Part shown: in pieces, positions 45,592 through 58,491 of the stretch
How the letters are laid out: every line of letters begins with the position of its first letter
How positions within the stretch are numbered: the stretch's first letter is position 1
From: Magnolia sinica
Taxonomy: Eukaryota > Streptophyta > Magnoliopsida > Magnoliales > Magnoliaceae
DNA length: 64,000 nt
Reading direction: 5' to 3'
NCBI RefSeq assembly: GCF_029962835.1
Contig: NC_080578.1
Location: forward strand, 104,263,759 to 104,327,758
Program-made: the position numbers and the translations under genes
Notes under the pieces: generated by a model
The model's database searches: none
Told to the model about the DNA's origin: nothing
The model's input: the letters and a program-made list of their open reading frames with translations, nothing else

Positions 45592-45882
45592 ACATTTGGA
45601 TTAATAAAAACCCATGTATTGAGTGATGAGTCTTGCCATGCTTTTTATTAAGATTATCATCAGCCTCATGAGTGACTTGGTCACATTGAGTTGGCGGAGT
45701 TTTCAAGATTTCACTCGGTAAGAAGGGCATGTGGATATGGGTGTCAATGGGCTGAGTTTGAGCCAAAAAATTAGAATTTTGAATCAGGCCGGCGTGACGA
45801 CCCAACTTGAAACAGTTCAAAATCCAAGCTGAGACCTACCTTAGGCCAAGCCGTTGACAGCCTTCTATGTGGAACAATACTA
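45592..45882. repeat. Right direct repeat flanking the tRNA-Trp segment
   Basis: About 290 bp, same orientation as 44887-45135, again ending 'gtggaacaatact'. It contains an additional 'gggcatgtggatatgggtgt' stretch absent from the left repeat. Confidence 0.8.
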
Positions 45883-46557
45883 CAAATAACAGTAGAGAAT
45901 AATTCTCATCGTTAAAAATTTTGTAGGGCCCACCATAATATTTATTTTCCATCCAATCTGTTCATAAGAAAAACAAATATCATATTGATCCAAAGCTTAT
46001 GTGACCCTCAAAATGATTTCAATGGTAGACGTTCAATCCCCCACTACGTATTGCAGTGTGGTCCACTTGATATTTAGATCTGCCTTATTTTTTGGCTCAA
46101 CCCTTACAACGAGCTCGCCAAATGGACGGACGGTTTGGATATAACAAATACTTCATGATGGGACCTACATAACTTGGTGACGTCAACGCACCAGCCATAT
46201 TGGTGGTGTGGTACACTAGCCAATCTGCTTCTATCAGTGTAACACATGCTAACGTGTTGTTTGGACACGGATTCCAAGGTGGGGTCCACTATGATGTTCA
46301 TAAGAAATCTAACCCGTCCATCCATTTTTCAAGCAGATCTAATTCTCAAGTGGACCATACCACCGGAAGTTCTGGTGATTAACTGTCAAAAACTTATCGT
46401 GGGAGATAAAAGTTTTGGATCTAGCCGATCTTTTGTATTTTCCCTTCATCCAGGTCTATTTTACATTATCAACATGTTGGATAGCAAATAAACATTACAT
46501 CAAGCACTAAGTGGCCCTAGGTAATTTTTAATGGTGGGCATTCAATCACCAGGTTTT
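45883..46557. repeat. MITE-family remnants, end of a MULE-type element at about 46231
   Basis: Resumes the unit backbone after the tRNA segment. At 46190-46232 it has the right end of a MULE-type MITE ('tggtacactagccaatctgc'), homologous to the ends at 2271 and 58335; its left end has been lost. After that comes the same segment that precedes the LTR at 46563. No gene. Confidence 0.55.
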
Positions 46558-46562
46558 CCTAT

Positions 46563-48279
46563 TATAACGCTCCAGATTTTGGGAGTTGAGTAAATACTCG
46601 ACTCTTGATATCCCATGTGTCACTTATGCTTTGCAGAAGCAGGATTTTATAGTTCATTTCACCTGTCATTTGAGTAGTTTATATAATTAAAATTGACTAT
46701 ACAATGTACCTTGGAATAAACGTAAATTTTAATACAAGTAAATCAGCTATTAGTAAAACATGTTCATTCAAAGTGCAGGACTACAGCTGAGCAAAATATA
46801 CATTTCAAAATTTACAAATGTGTCAACTTTAAGATCTCATCGACTACCCATAGGCGCCCTACATCGGCCTACTGAGCAATTGGATATACGAGGACTCCTC
46901 TGAGTCCATGGATGCCTCGTCCAATGCGTCAGACTCCGGAGTGCCTGCATTTATAATAGGGTATAGTTGGTATTTCAAAACACCGTCTTTAAGTGGGAGT
47001 GAGTGATCATTTCAGTGGTTCCATTAACATCAAGTTACACATATTATCAATTTCACAGGCACAATTAATGAAAAACAACATAACCATATAGTCCATATAT
47101 ACTCTTGTTAATGAACGTGCATGCTATTATAATACGATGCATGCCCTTGTAATTCAATACTCCCTCATAGGGACTCCAACTCCTCATTCACAAATGGCCA
47201 ATACTCCCTCATTATGCAAACTTAACTCTCGAGTCGCCACAACCTATACTAATGCAATGCGATAAGTGGTCATGTTAGCTGAGTATTTAGTTAATTCTAG
47301 TCATCCAGCCAGATTGGGGAAGCTGAAACACCTCCACTAGATCAATGGCCCTAACCCAATCACTAAGCCTAGGGCGACCATAGCGGGCCCGTGCCTATGA
47401 TCCATGATACATATTAGGGTTTACCACCCAGACAATAACTCTACCATTAATGTGAGGCTAACACTGGTCTGACCGATCCCTCAGAATCTGGATGATACAG
47501 CCCAGACACACAGGATTAGGCCGCCCATTGATGGGTGGAGGGCACCCACAAATGATGTAAAGGTCGTCACCCAAATGCAATTATGGAATGGTTGCGACAT
47601 CATCACAGTTTGATATATTATGCTCATAGCTTTATCGGTTGCTCATTGGTTATTACGAGGAGGCTCGTCACTTCAGCATAGGCCGACAACATGGACATAG
47701 TGTCTCATACCACCATGCCTAGCTCCTGAGACTTAAGGATCGTATCATTAATGGTTATTAGTAGGCCTCTCCAAGGTATGTGGGTGCTTCAGATTCAAGC
47801 AGACATGATCGTAAATAGTGGACACATACGGTTGGTCGGCTATTAGTCCATAGTGTGCCCTATTCGCAAGTAGTGAAAATGACAATTTGGTTATAATCAT
47901 TATAAACCATTGGTTCTTAAGCTAAAAGAATAATTGGGTCACTTTGGTTCGTTAATTAAGATCTGACCTCTAGTTGTCTCAACTTTAAGTAAATCTTTAT
48001 TTAATTGTGGTTGCCTTAATTATTCAGTGATAGATTGGCTAGACTTGGGCCATATGTGAATAAATCACAGGGCTAAACTCGATATTTAAGTAATCGGTCG
48101 AATTCGTTGGCTTTATACAGTTGATTCATCCTATTTGTATGGTTCTTTATCGGTATCACCAGTGTATAGGCTCACTTCAAGCATCAAAGGTCAATACATA
48201 ACGGCTTAGGCTAATTTATCTATATATATAATTTAAAGACTTTTGGCAATCCAAAATTGTGAAAATTAAAAACGTTACA
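46563..48279 (-). mobile_element. Solo LTR, 1.7 kb, with perfect 5-bp target duplication
   Basis: 1717 bp starting TATAACGCTCCAG (consistent with an original TG start changed to TA) and ending AACGTTACA. CCTAT flanks it at 46558-46562 and 48280-48284. The corresponding site in the first unit is uninterrupted ('accaggttttcatgtggtgt', about 3651-3670). The terminal 'acgctccagattttggg' resembles the reverse of a Tekay/Del-type LTR end, so the minus strand is a tentative orientation. No coding frame. A rearranged descendant of the same insertion lies at 58492-60047. Confidence 0.82.
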
Positions 48280-48284
48280 CCTAT

Positions 48285-50280
48285 GTTGTGGTCCACCTTA
48301 GATTTGGATATGTGCACTTTTTGGGACTACGTATTAAATGTTATGTAAAAATGGATGGACGGTGTGGATATATAACACATTCTTCAAGGTGGGCCCACGG
48401 TGATTGTAACACGCACCCTCCTGGGTAGCATTTGCTCAGCTTCCCTGCTCTCACATGAGTGCAAAACTTAAATTGAGTCTATCCTAGCACATACTTATTT
48501 TGTTTTTTCTTTTCTTCTGCCAATGAGACCTTATGAGCATGTCTTGGTATGTATTTAGTGCCAAGCCTACCCATTAAAATAAAAAACAACCTGACACTAT
48601 GCTTTGTTTGTTTTCTAAGGGTGCTTTTTTACTCATTTAAGATCATGGTTTTATGACTCATGGGATTATGACTTGTAATAAGATGAGTCGGCATTCTACC
48701 GGTTGGATTTTAGTCTTTTCTCAACCGTTACTTACTGGGCTCTCCTTAGATGGAATGCCTAAGAAAACACTGGATTAAATATTTCAACCCTTTCATTATA
48801 CAATGGATATGTTTCCTTTCATGTTCAAAGAACTATCAAAATTACACATGCATTGTAATAATATAAATGGATAGCTTTTATTAGTTAACTATGGACCGTA
48901 CACACTATGAGGTTCATCTTATAAACGGCTCGGATCATTGGAAAGATGATCAAGATTCAAAGGCGGGTGTATTATAGCCCTACCATACTCATGCAGGCAC
49001 ATATGCTAATATAGCTCACATCTACAAAATCCGACCGTTCCATAGGTGGGGCCACGTTATTTGGATCTTCTGACCTAAAACTTTGACCGTTTTACTTAAG
49101 GTGGACCACAAAACATAAAAAAGGCCGAAAGAATTTCTCTGGCCATCTATTTCTTTGGACAATTATGGTCCACCTGAGGAGTGCTGCTTGATTATTAAGC
49201 TACAAGATCTACACATTGTGGCCCACCTAATAGAATACCCCGATGTTGCACGTGTGAGGGTCGGTGAACAAGACTCCATATGCGTGTGGGCCTAGTGAAA
49301 TCTACGGAGGTAAGGAGAATCGAGTGTACGACAAGTTTGGCATGTGTCACGCTTTGGGCTGCCGGTTTGGGTACTACCCCACTAGGACATCGCTGGACAT
49401 GGAAGGTCCTGTTAAGAGATCTGTGGGGCCACCGTGATATATGTGTTATATCTAATCTGTACATCCATTTTGAAAGATTATTTTATAGCATTAGTCCAAA
49501 TAATAATTAGATCGAATGATTAATTGAACCACAACAAAGGAAACAGTGGGAATTCAATGCCTACCGTTGAAAATCTCTTAGGGACCACCAAAGTTTCAGA
49601 TCAAGCTTATATTTATATTTTCCCTTCATCCAAGTCTACGTGCCATTATGAACAAATTGGAAGGAAACTAAAAACAACGGTGGTCCCTAGGAAGGTTTCA
49701 ACGGTGGACGTCGTTGTCACCGCTGCTTCCTACGGTGCAGCCAACTCAAACATACGATTTCCCTAATTTTCGAAAATATTAACTAAAATGATCTTTCAAA
49801 ATGGATGGACGGCTTGGATAAAACGCATATATGACGGTTGGCCCATAGAGCCCCTGACAGGGCATTCCACCGTACAACTGGTGGGGTTAGTGGTTAGTAC
49901 ACAACCCGCACCTCACGCTTTGCGCCCGCTGAATATTCTGGAGAAATAATTACCAAAGTAGACGCTGTCTTTTCGTGGATGGTCCAATTTTGAAAGAAAA
50001 TCATTCCAATTGGATAATATATACATCGATTTTAATGCCATGAAATTGACGGTGAAAAAATGGTGAACGTTTTCAGCACTCCAGGAAGTGACAGATAAGA
50101 TGTTCAGACAGTGTAGTCTTCAAATTGTGCGTTATCGAAAGTGGGGACCACTAGATGGACGGCACCGATCGATCATCTCCGCTACCATAGCCACTGACGG
50201 AGGTAGGTTGTAAGCGGTTTAGATGCAGACCGTTTCACTGAATCATTTTCCGTACAAGCTCGGTCTCATAGGTACAAATG
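48285..50280. other. Intergenic part of the tandem unit before gene 4, no gene
   Basis: Parallels 20930-22790: 'gatcattggaaagatgatcaag' near 48932, 'tgttgcacgtgtgagggtcgg' near 49245, 'ttcctacggtg' near 49727. MITE-family fragments; open frames not conserved. At 49941-49975 it carries only the outer end of a fold-back MITE like 43766 (GAGAAATAATTACCAAAGTA, then 'gacgctgtctttt'), fused to 'cgtggatggtccaattttga'. The roughly 110 bp that normally lie between are gone, which looks like an imprecise deletion. Confidence 0.6.
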
Positions 50281-50708
50281 TCGTTCATCACAATTTCTAG
50301 AGATATTTTCAGATTTTTACTTTTTACTCGTAATAATATCGCGAAATTCCTGCTTAAAATAAAATATCAAAATATTTATTTTAAATTGATAAATGATTTT
50401 GAAATTTAAAATATTGGTTAAGAAGTGAATTTAGTTAAATTTCTAGCCATTAACGTTTGTTGGTAGTAAGAAAATGGCATTTTCGTTATATTCTCAACAT
50501 TCAGGGTTAAATCCGCTATTACGGCACCTTATTAGGTGAGAGAGAGAAGCTCATTACACAGAAACGTTGATAGTGAAAAAACGCGTTGTTGCTGGTCAGC
50601 CGCGCCACCTGCGTACGTCAGAAGAGAGCCCTACTGTAAACGAAAGAAAAATCAGCTCTCGGATTTGCTTTTCTATCAGAGAATTAGAGTGCGCAGGTTA
50701 GCAAAACG
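50281..50708 (+). promoter_or_regulatory. 5' flank of RING-H2 gene copy 4, shortened
   Basis: Has the AT-rich block and the proximal 'caccttattaggtgagag', but a stretch of about 100 bp between them ('cttgaaaaaatcgcgag' to 'ggtagacaagg' in copy 1) is reduced. The leader just before the ATG is also shorter ('tctatcagagaattagag'). Confidence 0.5.
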
Positions 50709-53092
50709 ATGGCAGGAATGTTACCCGGAGTGGAGGTGGCCCGAAAGAGAAGGATCCACCATCACCATCTCGACAACACGCGCGAGCCTTGTTTTCTGCG
50801 TTCACGTATCGCACCGTCGACAACGACAGCCATGGACGAAACTGCCCTCAAAGCCCGTACAAGGCTCGAAGAAAAGCTCCGAGGCGTTGGTTACAGGTCC
50901 ATCCTCTCTGTCCCATCTCTTAATCGTAGCCTTTTATTTTGATTATGATCCGACGGTTCCGATCATTCGAGGCTGACCGATATCCGAAGGAACGGTGCAT
51001 GCGCTATGCAGCCGGTAAGGCACTCGAAAGATGGCGGGTGCACACACCAGTTCTTTGGCCAGTGAAACACATACATCATGGTGGGGCCCATAGAGCACCG
51101 AACACTAGCCATTGGCTGGTGGTGGGGTCACTAGCCAATCCGCGTGCCACGTGGAGACGATAAGGAAGATTTCTCCACAGAACACGACACGTGGCACGGT
51201 GATGTATTGATCCGTTCCAATTCTGTAACTCTCGGGCGAGTTGCTTGTAACCCTGTTACTTTAGATCTGTGAGGCCCACCGTGATATCCGTATGACATCT
51301 AGTTCGTTCATCAGTTTTGTGGGGGTGATATCAGGACGTGGTCTCAAAAATGAGGTGAATCCAAAACTTAAATCAGCCACGCCATGGGAAACAGTGGGGA
51401 TTGAAATACCGACCGTTGAAATCTTCCTAAGCCCCACCTTGATCTATATATGCCATCCAATCCATTCATAAGGGGATTTCCACCAAGATGTACGGAATAA
51501 ACGAATATCATTCCGATCCGAAACCTCTATACGTCCAGTAAGGATTTGACGGTGATCGTTCAATCCCCACCGTTTCCTGTGGTGGGGCTCATATTAGTTT
51601 TGGATCTGTTTCGTTTTTCTTCTTCCATGGAGAAACTGATGGACAGTATGGATTTCACACAAACATCTCAGTGGGGCCTACAGAGCTTTGGGGTACATGC
51701 TCTCCTCGTAGCCGGGCTTACACGCAACTCGCACCCACGTTTTGGGTACATGCCCTCGTACGGAAAAAGGTTGTCGGACAAAAGTAGATAAAGCAACCGG
51801 AAAAAGTAAAAATATTTTCGTTATTTTCGGTTTGTCCGTGCAAAGAGAGTACGTTTAACGTAGCGTACCTAAACGAGCGACGGGTGGTGGGATCAGTTTG
51901 GACGGAAGCGGAATCGGTACTAAACTCAGTTCGTTGCAGCGTACTGAGTAAACTCTGTGGAGCCCACCGTTGAAGCAAGTTTTATCCATGCCGTCCATCC
52001 GTTTTTTTAGATAATTATTGGATATGAGCCCGAAATTGAACCCTAACACCTGGATTGAAACACATCACCAGAAAGAGAGTGAGGATAATGACGTCTCCAC
52101 CGTTGAAATCTTCCCAGGGCCCACACTGATATTTATATGTCATCCAACCTGCTCACTAGGTCACAAACGCGTGGATGATGGGAAAAAACAAATATCAGTT
52201 TCATATAAAACTCATGGGCCTTAAGAAGTTTTCAACCGTAGGTATTCAATTCTCACTGTTTCCTATCGTGTGGGCTACTTGAGCTTGAATATGTCTCAAT
52301 TTTGGGCCCAATTCCTAAAATGAGGTGGTTAAACAGATGGACGGCATGGATAATTCATTTTACAAGCTTGTTTAGGATTACAGATAGTCGAAGAGGTTGC
52401 GCAGAAGAGGTGATCAAATCAAGTGTGTTTGTTGCAATCACTTCTCATTCTTCAGAAAAGCCGTAATCTCCCTTCTCTCAAAAAATTATATGGAGGTTGG
52501 AATTGACTATCTATCACACATGTTCAGATGTTCCATGTTTTTTAAAATCCAAACCGCTTATCAAATTCATTATCACAGATATCCCATTCCGCTGAAATGT
52601 CAAGCGAATTGGATACCTCAGTTGGCCACATTCTTACCAAGAGGGCAATAACCATAAGCTTAAATCCAGCCGTTGGTATGCTTCTGACCAGGAAAAAATC
52701 CATTATCAATGACACCCAAACACGTCCTTAGCTTACAACTTGCATTTCGTATTACACTTATCATGTATGCCAGCTCTACTACTAGCATACTGACCTTGCA
52801 TTGCTATCTTAATGGCAGATTCGGTAAAAACCAGCCTAGCAGAGATGGAGAGTCGGACCATGCAGCCGGTGCAAGCAAAGCAGGTGTGGGCGTGGTGAGA
52901 ATGGAAATGGCGATTCATGTGGACAGAAGGAATTCAGAGAAAGTGGTGTGTGCTGTTTGCCTGGATGAGATCCGGGCCAGACAGATGGTGATAAACCTAC
53001 CATGTTCCCACACCTACCACTCTCATTGCCTTCTACCATGGCTCAATGTTCATTCACATTGCCCTTACTGTAGGACCAATGTTCAATCTTGA
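50709..53092 (+). CDS. RING-H2 E3 ubiquitin ligase, tandem copy 4 (two exons)
   Basis: Join 50709-50896 and 52819-53092: 462 nt, 153 aa, intron 1922 bp. The same donor and acceptor phase as the others. Zinc ligands are C107, C110, C125, H127, H130, C133, C144 and C147; the RING is identical to copies 2 and 3. Differences: V60 (others I), F64-G65 right after the junction where the others have W-S, and R71 (others K). In this copy the intronic frame upstream of exon 2 is broken by a small deletion near 52700, which supports treating that frame as intron in all copies. Coding sequence intact, so probably functional. E2 partner and substrate unknown. Confidence 0.87.
51741..51850. mobile_element. 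110-bp intronic insertion in copy 4
   Basis: Relative to copy 2 ('cacccacgtttagcgtagcg', about 24084-24103), copy 4 has about 110 additional bases between 'cccacgttt' and a repeated 'tacgttt'. The repeated ACGTTT suggests a short target duplication. The inserted sequence begins 'tgggtacatgccctcgtac', which resembles nearby sequence at 51690-51710, so templated repair is an alternative to transposition. Confidence 0.5.
52423..52725. mobile_element. Intronic MITE-like element, gene copy 4
   Basis: Orthologous to those in copies 1-3, with a deletion of about 13 bp near 52700. Confidence 0.45.
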
Positions 53093-53649
53093 TATTTCGT
53101 TAATGTGCTGGTCCATTTCTTTTGATGGGTTGATTTTATTAGTCGACCATCGAGGTTTCATGGCTCCCTCTTTGACTGTACCCTTATTCTATTATACTTT
53201 CAATACATATCTTATTTTTTGTACCTATAATTTTATTAATTATAAAGAAGTTTATTTTTTCTAAACAAACACACCAAAATATAGGGCAACTACTACTTTA
53301 TTAGTCATGTTGTGTAGTACCCAATCTGTTTGGGAGAGAGAAATCTGGTGTATCTTATTAGCTTGAGCAATTGGAAATGACATGTACTAATGAAACCCAA
53401 CGGCATTGGAATTTCCTGTGCCTTCAATACAAATGACTTATACTCAATTATAATTTATAAGGAACTTATATATCAATTAGGTTCGGGTTGGGTCGGCAAC
53501 CTTAGACCTCAACTAGAGCCCGACCCAAGTTTTATTGAGTTGGTATTTGTATAGCCCAAGCCTGACACCGAACCCAATACATCCTGCCGCCCAAGTCAGG
53601 TTCAGCTCTAGTGCCACCAAGCTTTAGAACTATGATTGGACTGCCTTAT
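53093..53649 (+). other. 3' flank of gene copy 4 with the empty hAT site
   Basis: Longest uninterrupted version of the shared 3' flank. At about 53613-53620 it has a single 'gctctagt' where copy 2 carries the 716-bp hAT MITE between two GCCCTAGT copies. Confidence 0.6.
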
Positions 53650-54141
53650 TTTTACGCAATCCCAAATGGTAGCGGATTCAGTCAGTCAGAGAACACGGAG
53701 CCCCCGTTAATGTATTTGTTGCATATCAAAGCCATGGATCCATTTTTCCATATTGTAGGTAGATCCAAATCTCAAGTGAATCACACCACAGGAAACAGTG
53801 TTGATTGACCATTAAAAACTTCTTGTGAGCCACAAAAGTTTTTTTTCATTCATCTAGGTTTGTATGACCGTACCAACAGATTGGATTGAAACATATGCCT
53901 TATGATGGCCCTACAAAGTTTTTAATGGTGGACGTTCAGTCACCACTGTTTTTAGTAGTGTGGCTGATTGAGATATGAATCTGCCTATTTCTCGAAATCA
54001 TGCCACAAAATGATCTAGAATAATGGATGGACGGTGTGGATATACAAAAAATTACATCAAGGTGGGCCCCACAATGGCTGCCTGACCAAACATAGCCTTA
54101 ACCAGACCTGACCAAATCCGCTCCCACGTAGAAAAGGACGC
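53650..54141. repeat. Beta MITE-like block, copy 4
   Basis: Counterpart of 17725-18250. No gene. Confidence 0.6.
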
Positions 54142-54363
54142 GGATTAGCTACTGACAGGTTGAGTGGCCACACTTGTTACCGAAGTGACATCATCACCAA
54201 GTTTTGTGGGTTGAACCATGTTGTATGTCTTGTATCCACAGGGTCTATTTATTTGGAGGCACGAGGCAAAAAATGAGTCAAATCTAAAGCCCGAATGAAC
54301 CGACCACATAAAACAATGGATAGAATGAGTCAAATCCAGCACAGAAATTTGTGTTTTTCCTTA

Positions 54364-55047
54364 GGGCCTGTTTTATTTTTCATATAAGAGGTAATTACCT
54401 AGTAAATGGGTAATAATTACTTACCTAGGTAAGGCATGGACAGCCAAACTTTTCAGCACTAGAATAGAGGATGAGTGCCAAATGAATGTAGGGCCCACTG
54501 TGATGTATATGGCGTATCCACACCGTTCTTCATATATGTCAAACTCATTAAGGGCATGAACCCAAAAATGAGGCAGATCCAAAGCTCCTGTGGACCACAC
54601 CACAGGAAATAGTGGAATTTGGATGCCTACCGTATAAAAATTTGTGTGGCCCTCAAAAGTTTTTGATGAAGCTTGTATTTGTGTTTACCCCAAATCAATG
54701 TTTTTATGACTTCATGAACAAATTAGATGACAAATAAACATTAATGTGGGCTCGATGAACAAAATAACTTTCAATGGTGGACGTTAAAAGCCATTGTTTC
54801 CTGTGGTATGGGCCACTTGTGCATTGCATCCATCTCAATTTTGAACTTATGCCTTAAAATCTATAGATAAAAACAGATGGACGATGTGGATATGTCATGC
54901 ACATCACAGTGGGGTCCACAAATTTCAGTCAACTTTTTTGGACTAATTTTCGATACGAAAATACACTTGAAATTTCAAACAAAGTAAAAAGGTAATAATG
55001 ATCTTTTTCCTGATATTTCCATGGTCCACGAAAAATCAAGCCGCCCC
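54364..55047. mobile_element. Tourist-like element, 684 bp, TTA duplication
   Basis: Left GGGCCTGTTTTATTTTTC and right, reversed, GGGGCGGCTTGATTTTTC, with TTA at 54361-54363 and 55048-55050. The unit after gene 3 has the empty site 'tgtgtttcccttaattcata' (about 42650-42669). The interior is itself a MITE of the abundant GGGCCCAC/CCGTCCAT family. No transposase. Confidence 0.85.
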
Positions 55048-55220
55048 TTATGTCATAACCATGTGAACTTATGAATAGGTTATTTCTCAAGTAAACATCA
55101 TACCGGACTCTTACGAATGTTTCAAGGTGGGCGTCAATCTCTCTACCGTTTTTGGTGGGGTCCACTCCAGCTTTGGATCTAGCTCATTCTTTGGTTCATG
55201 TCCTAAAATGATATCTCCAA

Positions 55221-55580
55221 GGGCATGTTTGGCCGGGCGGATTAAGAGGGATTAGGATGGATTTTAATGTAATAATGGTGGTGTCGTGTCAGTGGATTGG
55301 TTTAAGATCCATGGATTGCTATATCCTGGGACAAGTTCACCAAGTCTGTTTGGCACGCCTAACATATTTTGGGATTTTACCTTCCAATCTCTTTCAATCT
55401 GTCCAACAAAACACACCCTAGGCACGATTGAACGGGATTAAGAGGGATATGATCAATTTTAAGGTAATGATGGTTGGTTTAAGATCCAGGAGTTTGCTAT
55501 ATCTGGGACAAGTTCATCAGGTCTGTTTGGCTCGTTCGGCATATCCAGGATTTTACCATCCCGTCCCTCCTAACACGCCC
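55221..55580. mobile_element. Tourist-like MITE, inverse orientation to 42724-43085
   Basis: 360 bp; GGGCATGTTTGGCCGGGCGG at the left, 'ctcctaacacgccc' at the right. Its interior reads as the reverse complement of 42724-43085 ('tggtttaagatcc', 'gggacaagttca') and also contains the sequence twice in tandem. Flanks 'ctccaa' and 'aagatgg' suggest a short duplication (a perfect TTA is not seen). Inserted into sequence equivalent to 'atctccgaatggatg' at 36780. Confidence 0.75.
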
Positions 55581-57728
55581 AAGATGGATGTACTGTGTCG
55601 ATGCAACACACGCATAGGGATAAGTCCCACACAACTTGGTGACGTCGCTTCAATAGCCTGCCTCGATATTCAGGACGAGGAATCCTACAACTGTCCGGGC
55701 AAGTCTCTGTGGGGCCCACCGTGATATAAGTATTCTATCCACACCGTTCACCGCTTGTCTCAGATCATATTAAGATGAGTCAGGTTCATATCTCCAGTAG
55801 ACCACATCAAAGGAAGTTACACTGATAATGACACCCACCGTTAAAACTTTTCTAATGGCCAACGTGATGTTTTTTAACCATCCAACCTTCTAATAAGGTC
55901 GTGTAGACAACCTATTAATAAGATCGTGTTGACGCGGATTAAGTGAAAATACAAATATCAGCTGGATATAAAATTCTCCGGCTTTCAAGGAGTTTTTAAT
56001 GGTGAACGTTAAATCCCCACTTCGTAGTCCACCTAAGTCTTGTACCTACTTCATTTTTTTTATTCTTATCTTAAAATGATATGATAAAAGCGTTGAACGG
56101 CGTGGATAAAACATTTAAATCATGTTGGGCCCACAGAGTCTGCGTCCCTATATTCAACCCCTAACTAGCTAATCCACGTCAGCAAAACTGAACGCGGATT
56201 CCGTACGCGTTCGAACCGCGTTCGAAAATTCCACTCATCCGTCAAATTCAAAGAGAAATAGTCTGATACTCCAGCGTAGTGTTATATATGATACACAGGC
56301 ACTTAGAAATTACCGAGGAAATGCATACTTTGTGCACAATTAATTTAATCTAAACCGTACAAATTATAGGTAAAATTTTAGATAAATGGTGAACTGAAAG
56401 TTACTTTTATCATTAAATTCTGATCATTTATTGGACGGTTAAAATGAAAAATATCCAATGGTATTTATTTCAAAAAACAAGTGTCCACGGATCAGATGAT
56501 AGTGATTTCTCACCAATTTTTGTACCGAAATTTTATTTATAAAAATCTGTCCCACAATTTAGTCGGTTTAATTTGAGGTGATATATGCCACGTGTACTAC
56601 TTTTAAGTCCCTGCGTATCAAGCGTTATACTCGGTCAGAATATAAAATAACTACCATTTGCGTCCCAAAATTAAACAAAGTGGTGATTCGCAGAATATGG
56701 TATGGGATTTGCGCGAGTAAGATTTCGAAGAGACCATCGGCGGCACTATCTACGTGCTAGATCAGACAGAGATCCAGACCATTCTGCAGGTGGTTCACTT
56801 CAAACGCTCTGAATGGAACATTAAACTGGTGGACGTATCATGGTCATATCCGATGATGAGTGGAACTTAAAGATACGGGAGTAATATTTACACTGGAGCC
56901 ATGCGAATGAGTGGACCGGATCTCTCATATTTACTGAACTTAATACCGTGTGCTGCGAAGGGTGACATTTATCTATACTCGCCCGAATCGCTTCAAAGTT
57001 TATCGTTACCTCGTGCCCTCGCAAGCACCGGGAAGTTTACTCACATGATGGTAGGTCGGGTAAAGGAAGCTTCCAATGGTGTTCGCGTTTTTTCAGTTAC
57101 GAAACAACCTCTACTTTCTGAATTAACTACGAAATTGCCACTGACTCGCTTTTCTCTTCAACGGCTTTTCGGGAACAACATAGGGCGCGGATATCCTGCC
57201 AAGCCTTTTGCAGTGAGTTCCTGCGCTGCGCAACGATACTGTGTGGGGCCCACTAAGATGTTTGTGAGAAATACAATTAGTTCATTTGTTTTTTTTTTTT
57301 TAAAGCTCATTTTAATACTTGTGATAAAAAATAAGGTGCGTCAAAAACTCAAATGGACCACAGGAGAGGAAACAGGAGGAATTCAATGACCACCGTTGAA
57401 ATATTTATATAACCACAGAAGTTTTGTATTAGTCTAAGGTTACGGTGTTTTCACTTCATCCCAGTGAAAATGGCCTTATAAACAGTTTGGATGGCATATA
57501 AACATCAAGGTGGAGCCCAGGAAGGTTTTAACGTTAAGAATTCCTTTCCCAGCTGTTTCATCTTATATGGGGTAGGTTAGCTTTCGATACTCTACATTTT
57601 TTGTTTCATGTCCTAATATGAGCTTGAAAAATGGATAAACGGCTTGGATTTTTTATGAACATCACGATGGACCCTACCATGCATCCCAGTGCAGGAATCG
57701 GCGTCCGAACAAAGTGTGTGACCCCAAC
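55581..57728. repeat. Fold-back MITE right part and delta block, copy 5
   Basis: From 55581 to 56175 MITE-family sequence ends in the right arm of the fold-back element that opens at 54142. From 56176 the delta block follows, with the same landmarks as 2281-3320. The 162-aa frame across 56901-57389 reads through this block without homology in the other copies, so it is not called as a gene. Confidence 0.6.
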
Positions 57729-58335
57729 GGAAGCGGATTGGGTGGTGTACCACAAACCACCAATATGGCTGGTGTGTTGACGTCACCAAGTTATGTAGGT
57801 CCCATAATGAGTACGTGTCATATCCAAACCTTCCATCCATTTAAAGAGCTTCTTGTAAGGCATGGGCGAGAAATAAAGCATATTCAAATATCAAGTGGAC
57901 CACACGGCAGAACGTAGTGGGTGATTGAACGTATACCATTGAAATCATTTTGAGAGTCACGGAAGTTTTGAATCAATATGATATTTGTTTTTCCTCTTCA
58001 TCGAGGTATGTGTGACTTTATGAATAGATTAGATGGAAAATAAGCATTATGGTGGGCCCTACAAATGTTTTAACAGGGAGAATCATTATCCCCATTGCTA
58101 TTTGTAGTGTGGTCCACTTGAGCTTTGGATATGACCCATTATTGAGCTCATTATCTGAAATGATCATGCCAAATGGTTGATATAATAAATACATCATTGT
58201 TTGGTCCATGCAACTTTGATCTTCTTTAAACCATTCGTACAACTCGGATCTTGAGGAGTTTCAACGCTCGTCTTCGCACGACACGTACCCACACCAGCTA
58301 TTGGTGGTGTGTAGTACACCAGCCAATCCGCTTCC
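57729..58335. mobile_element. MULE-type MITE, family of 1672-2271
   Basis: Left GGAAGCGGATTGGGTGGTGT, right inverse GGAAGCGGATTGGCTGGTGT. Flanking 9-mers GACCCCAAC and TACCCTGAC share 6 of 9 positions, an eroded duplication at best. About 607 bp, non-coding. Confidence 0.7.
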
Positions 58336-58491
58336 TACCCTGACTGTATGGGGGCCCACCTTGATGAATGAGTTGTGCATCTATGTCGTCCATCCATTTT
58401 TCAAGTATATCCAATTCTCAAGTGGATCATACCACCGATAGTTGTGGTGATTGACCATTAAAAATTTATCGTGGGAGATAAAAGTTTTGTA

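Noticed and set aside
44887-45882. TRIM retrotransposon
   Set aside because: The repeats lack TG...CA ends and the tRNA-like sequence is a whole gene rather than a primer-binding site.
56901-57389. 162-aa frame in the delta block
   Set aside because: The same block in four other units has stops and shifts; not a conserved protein.
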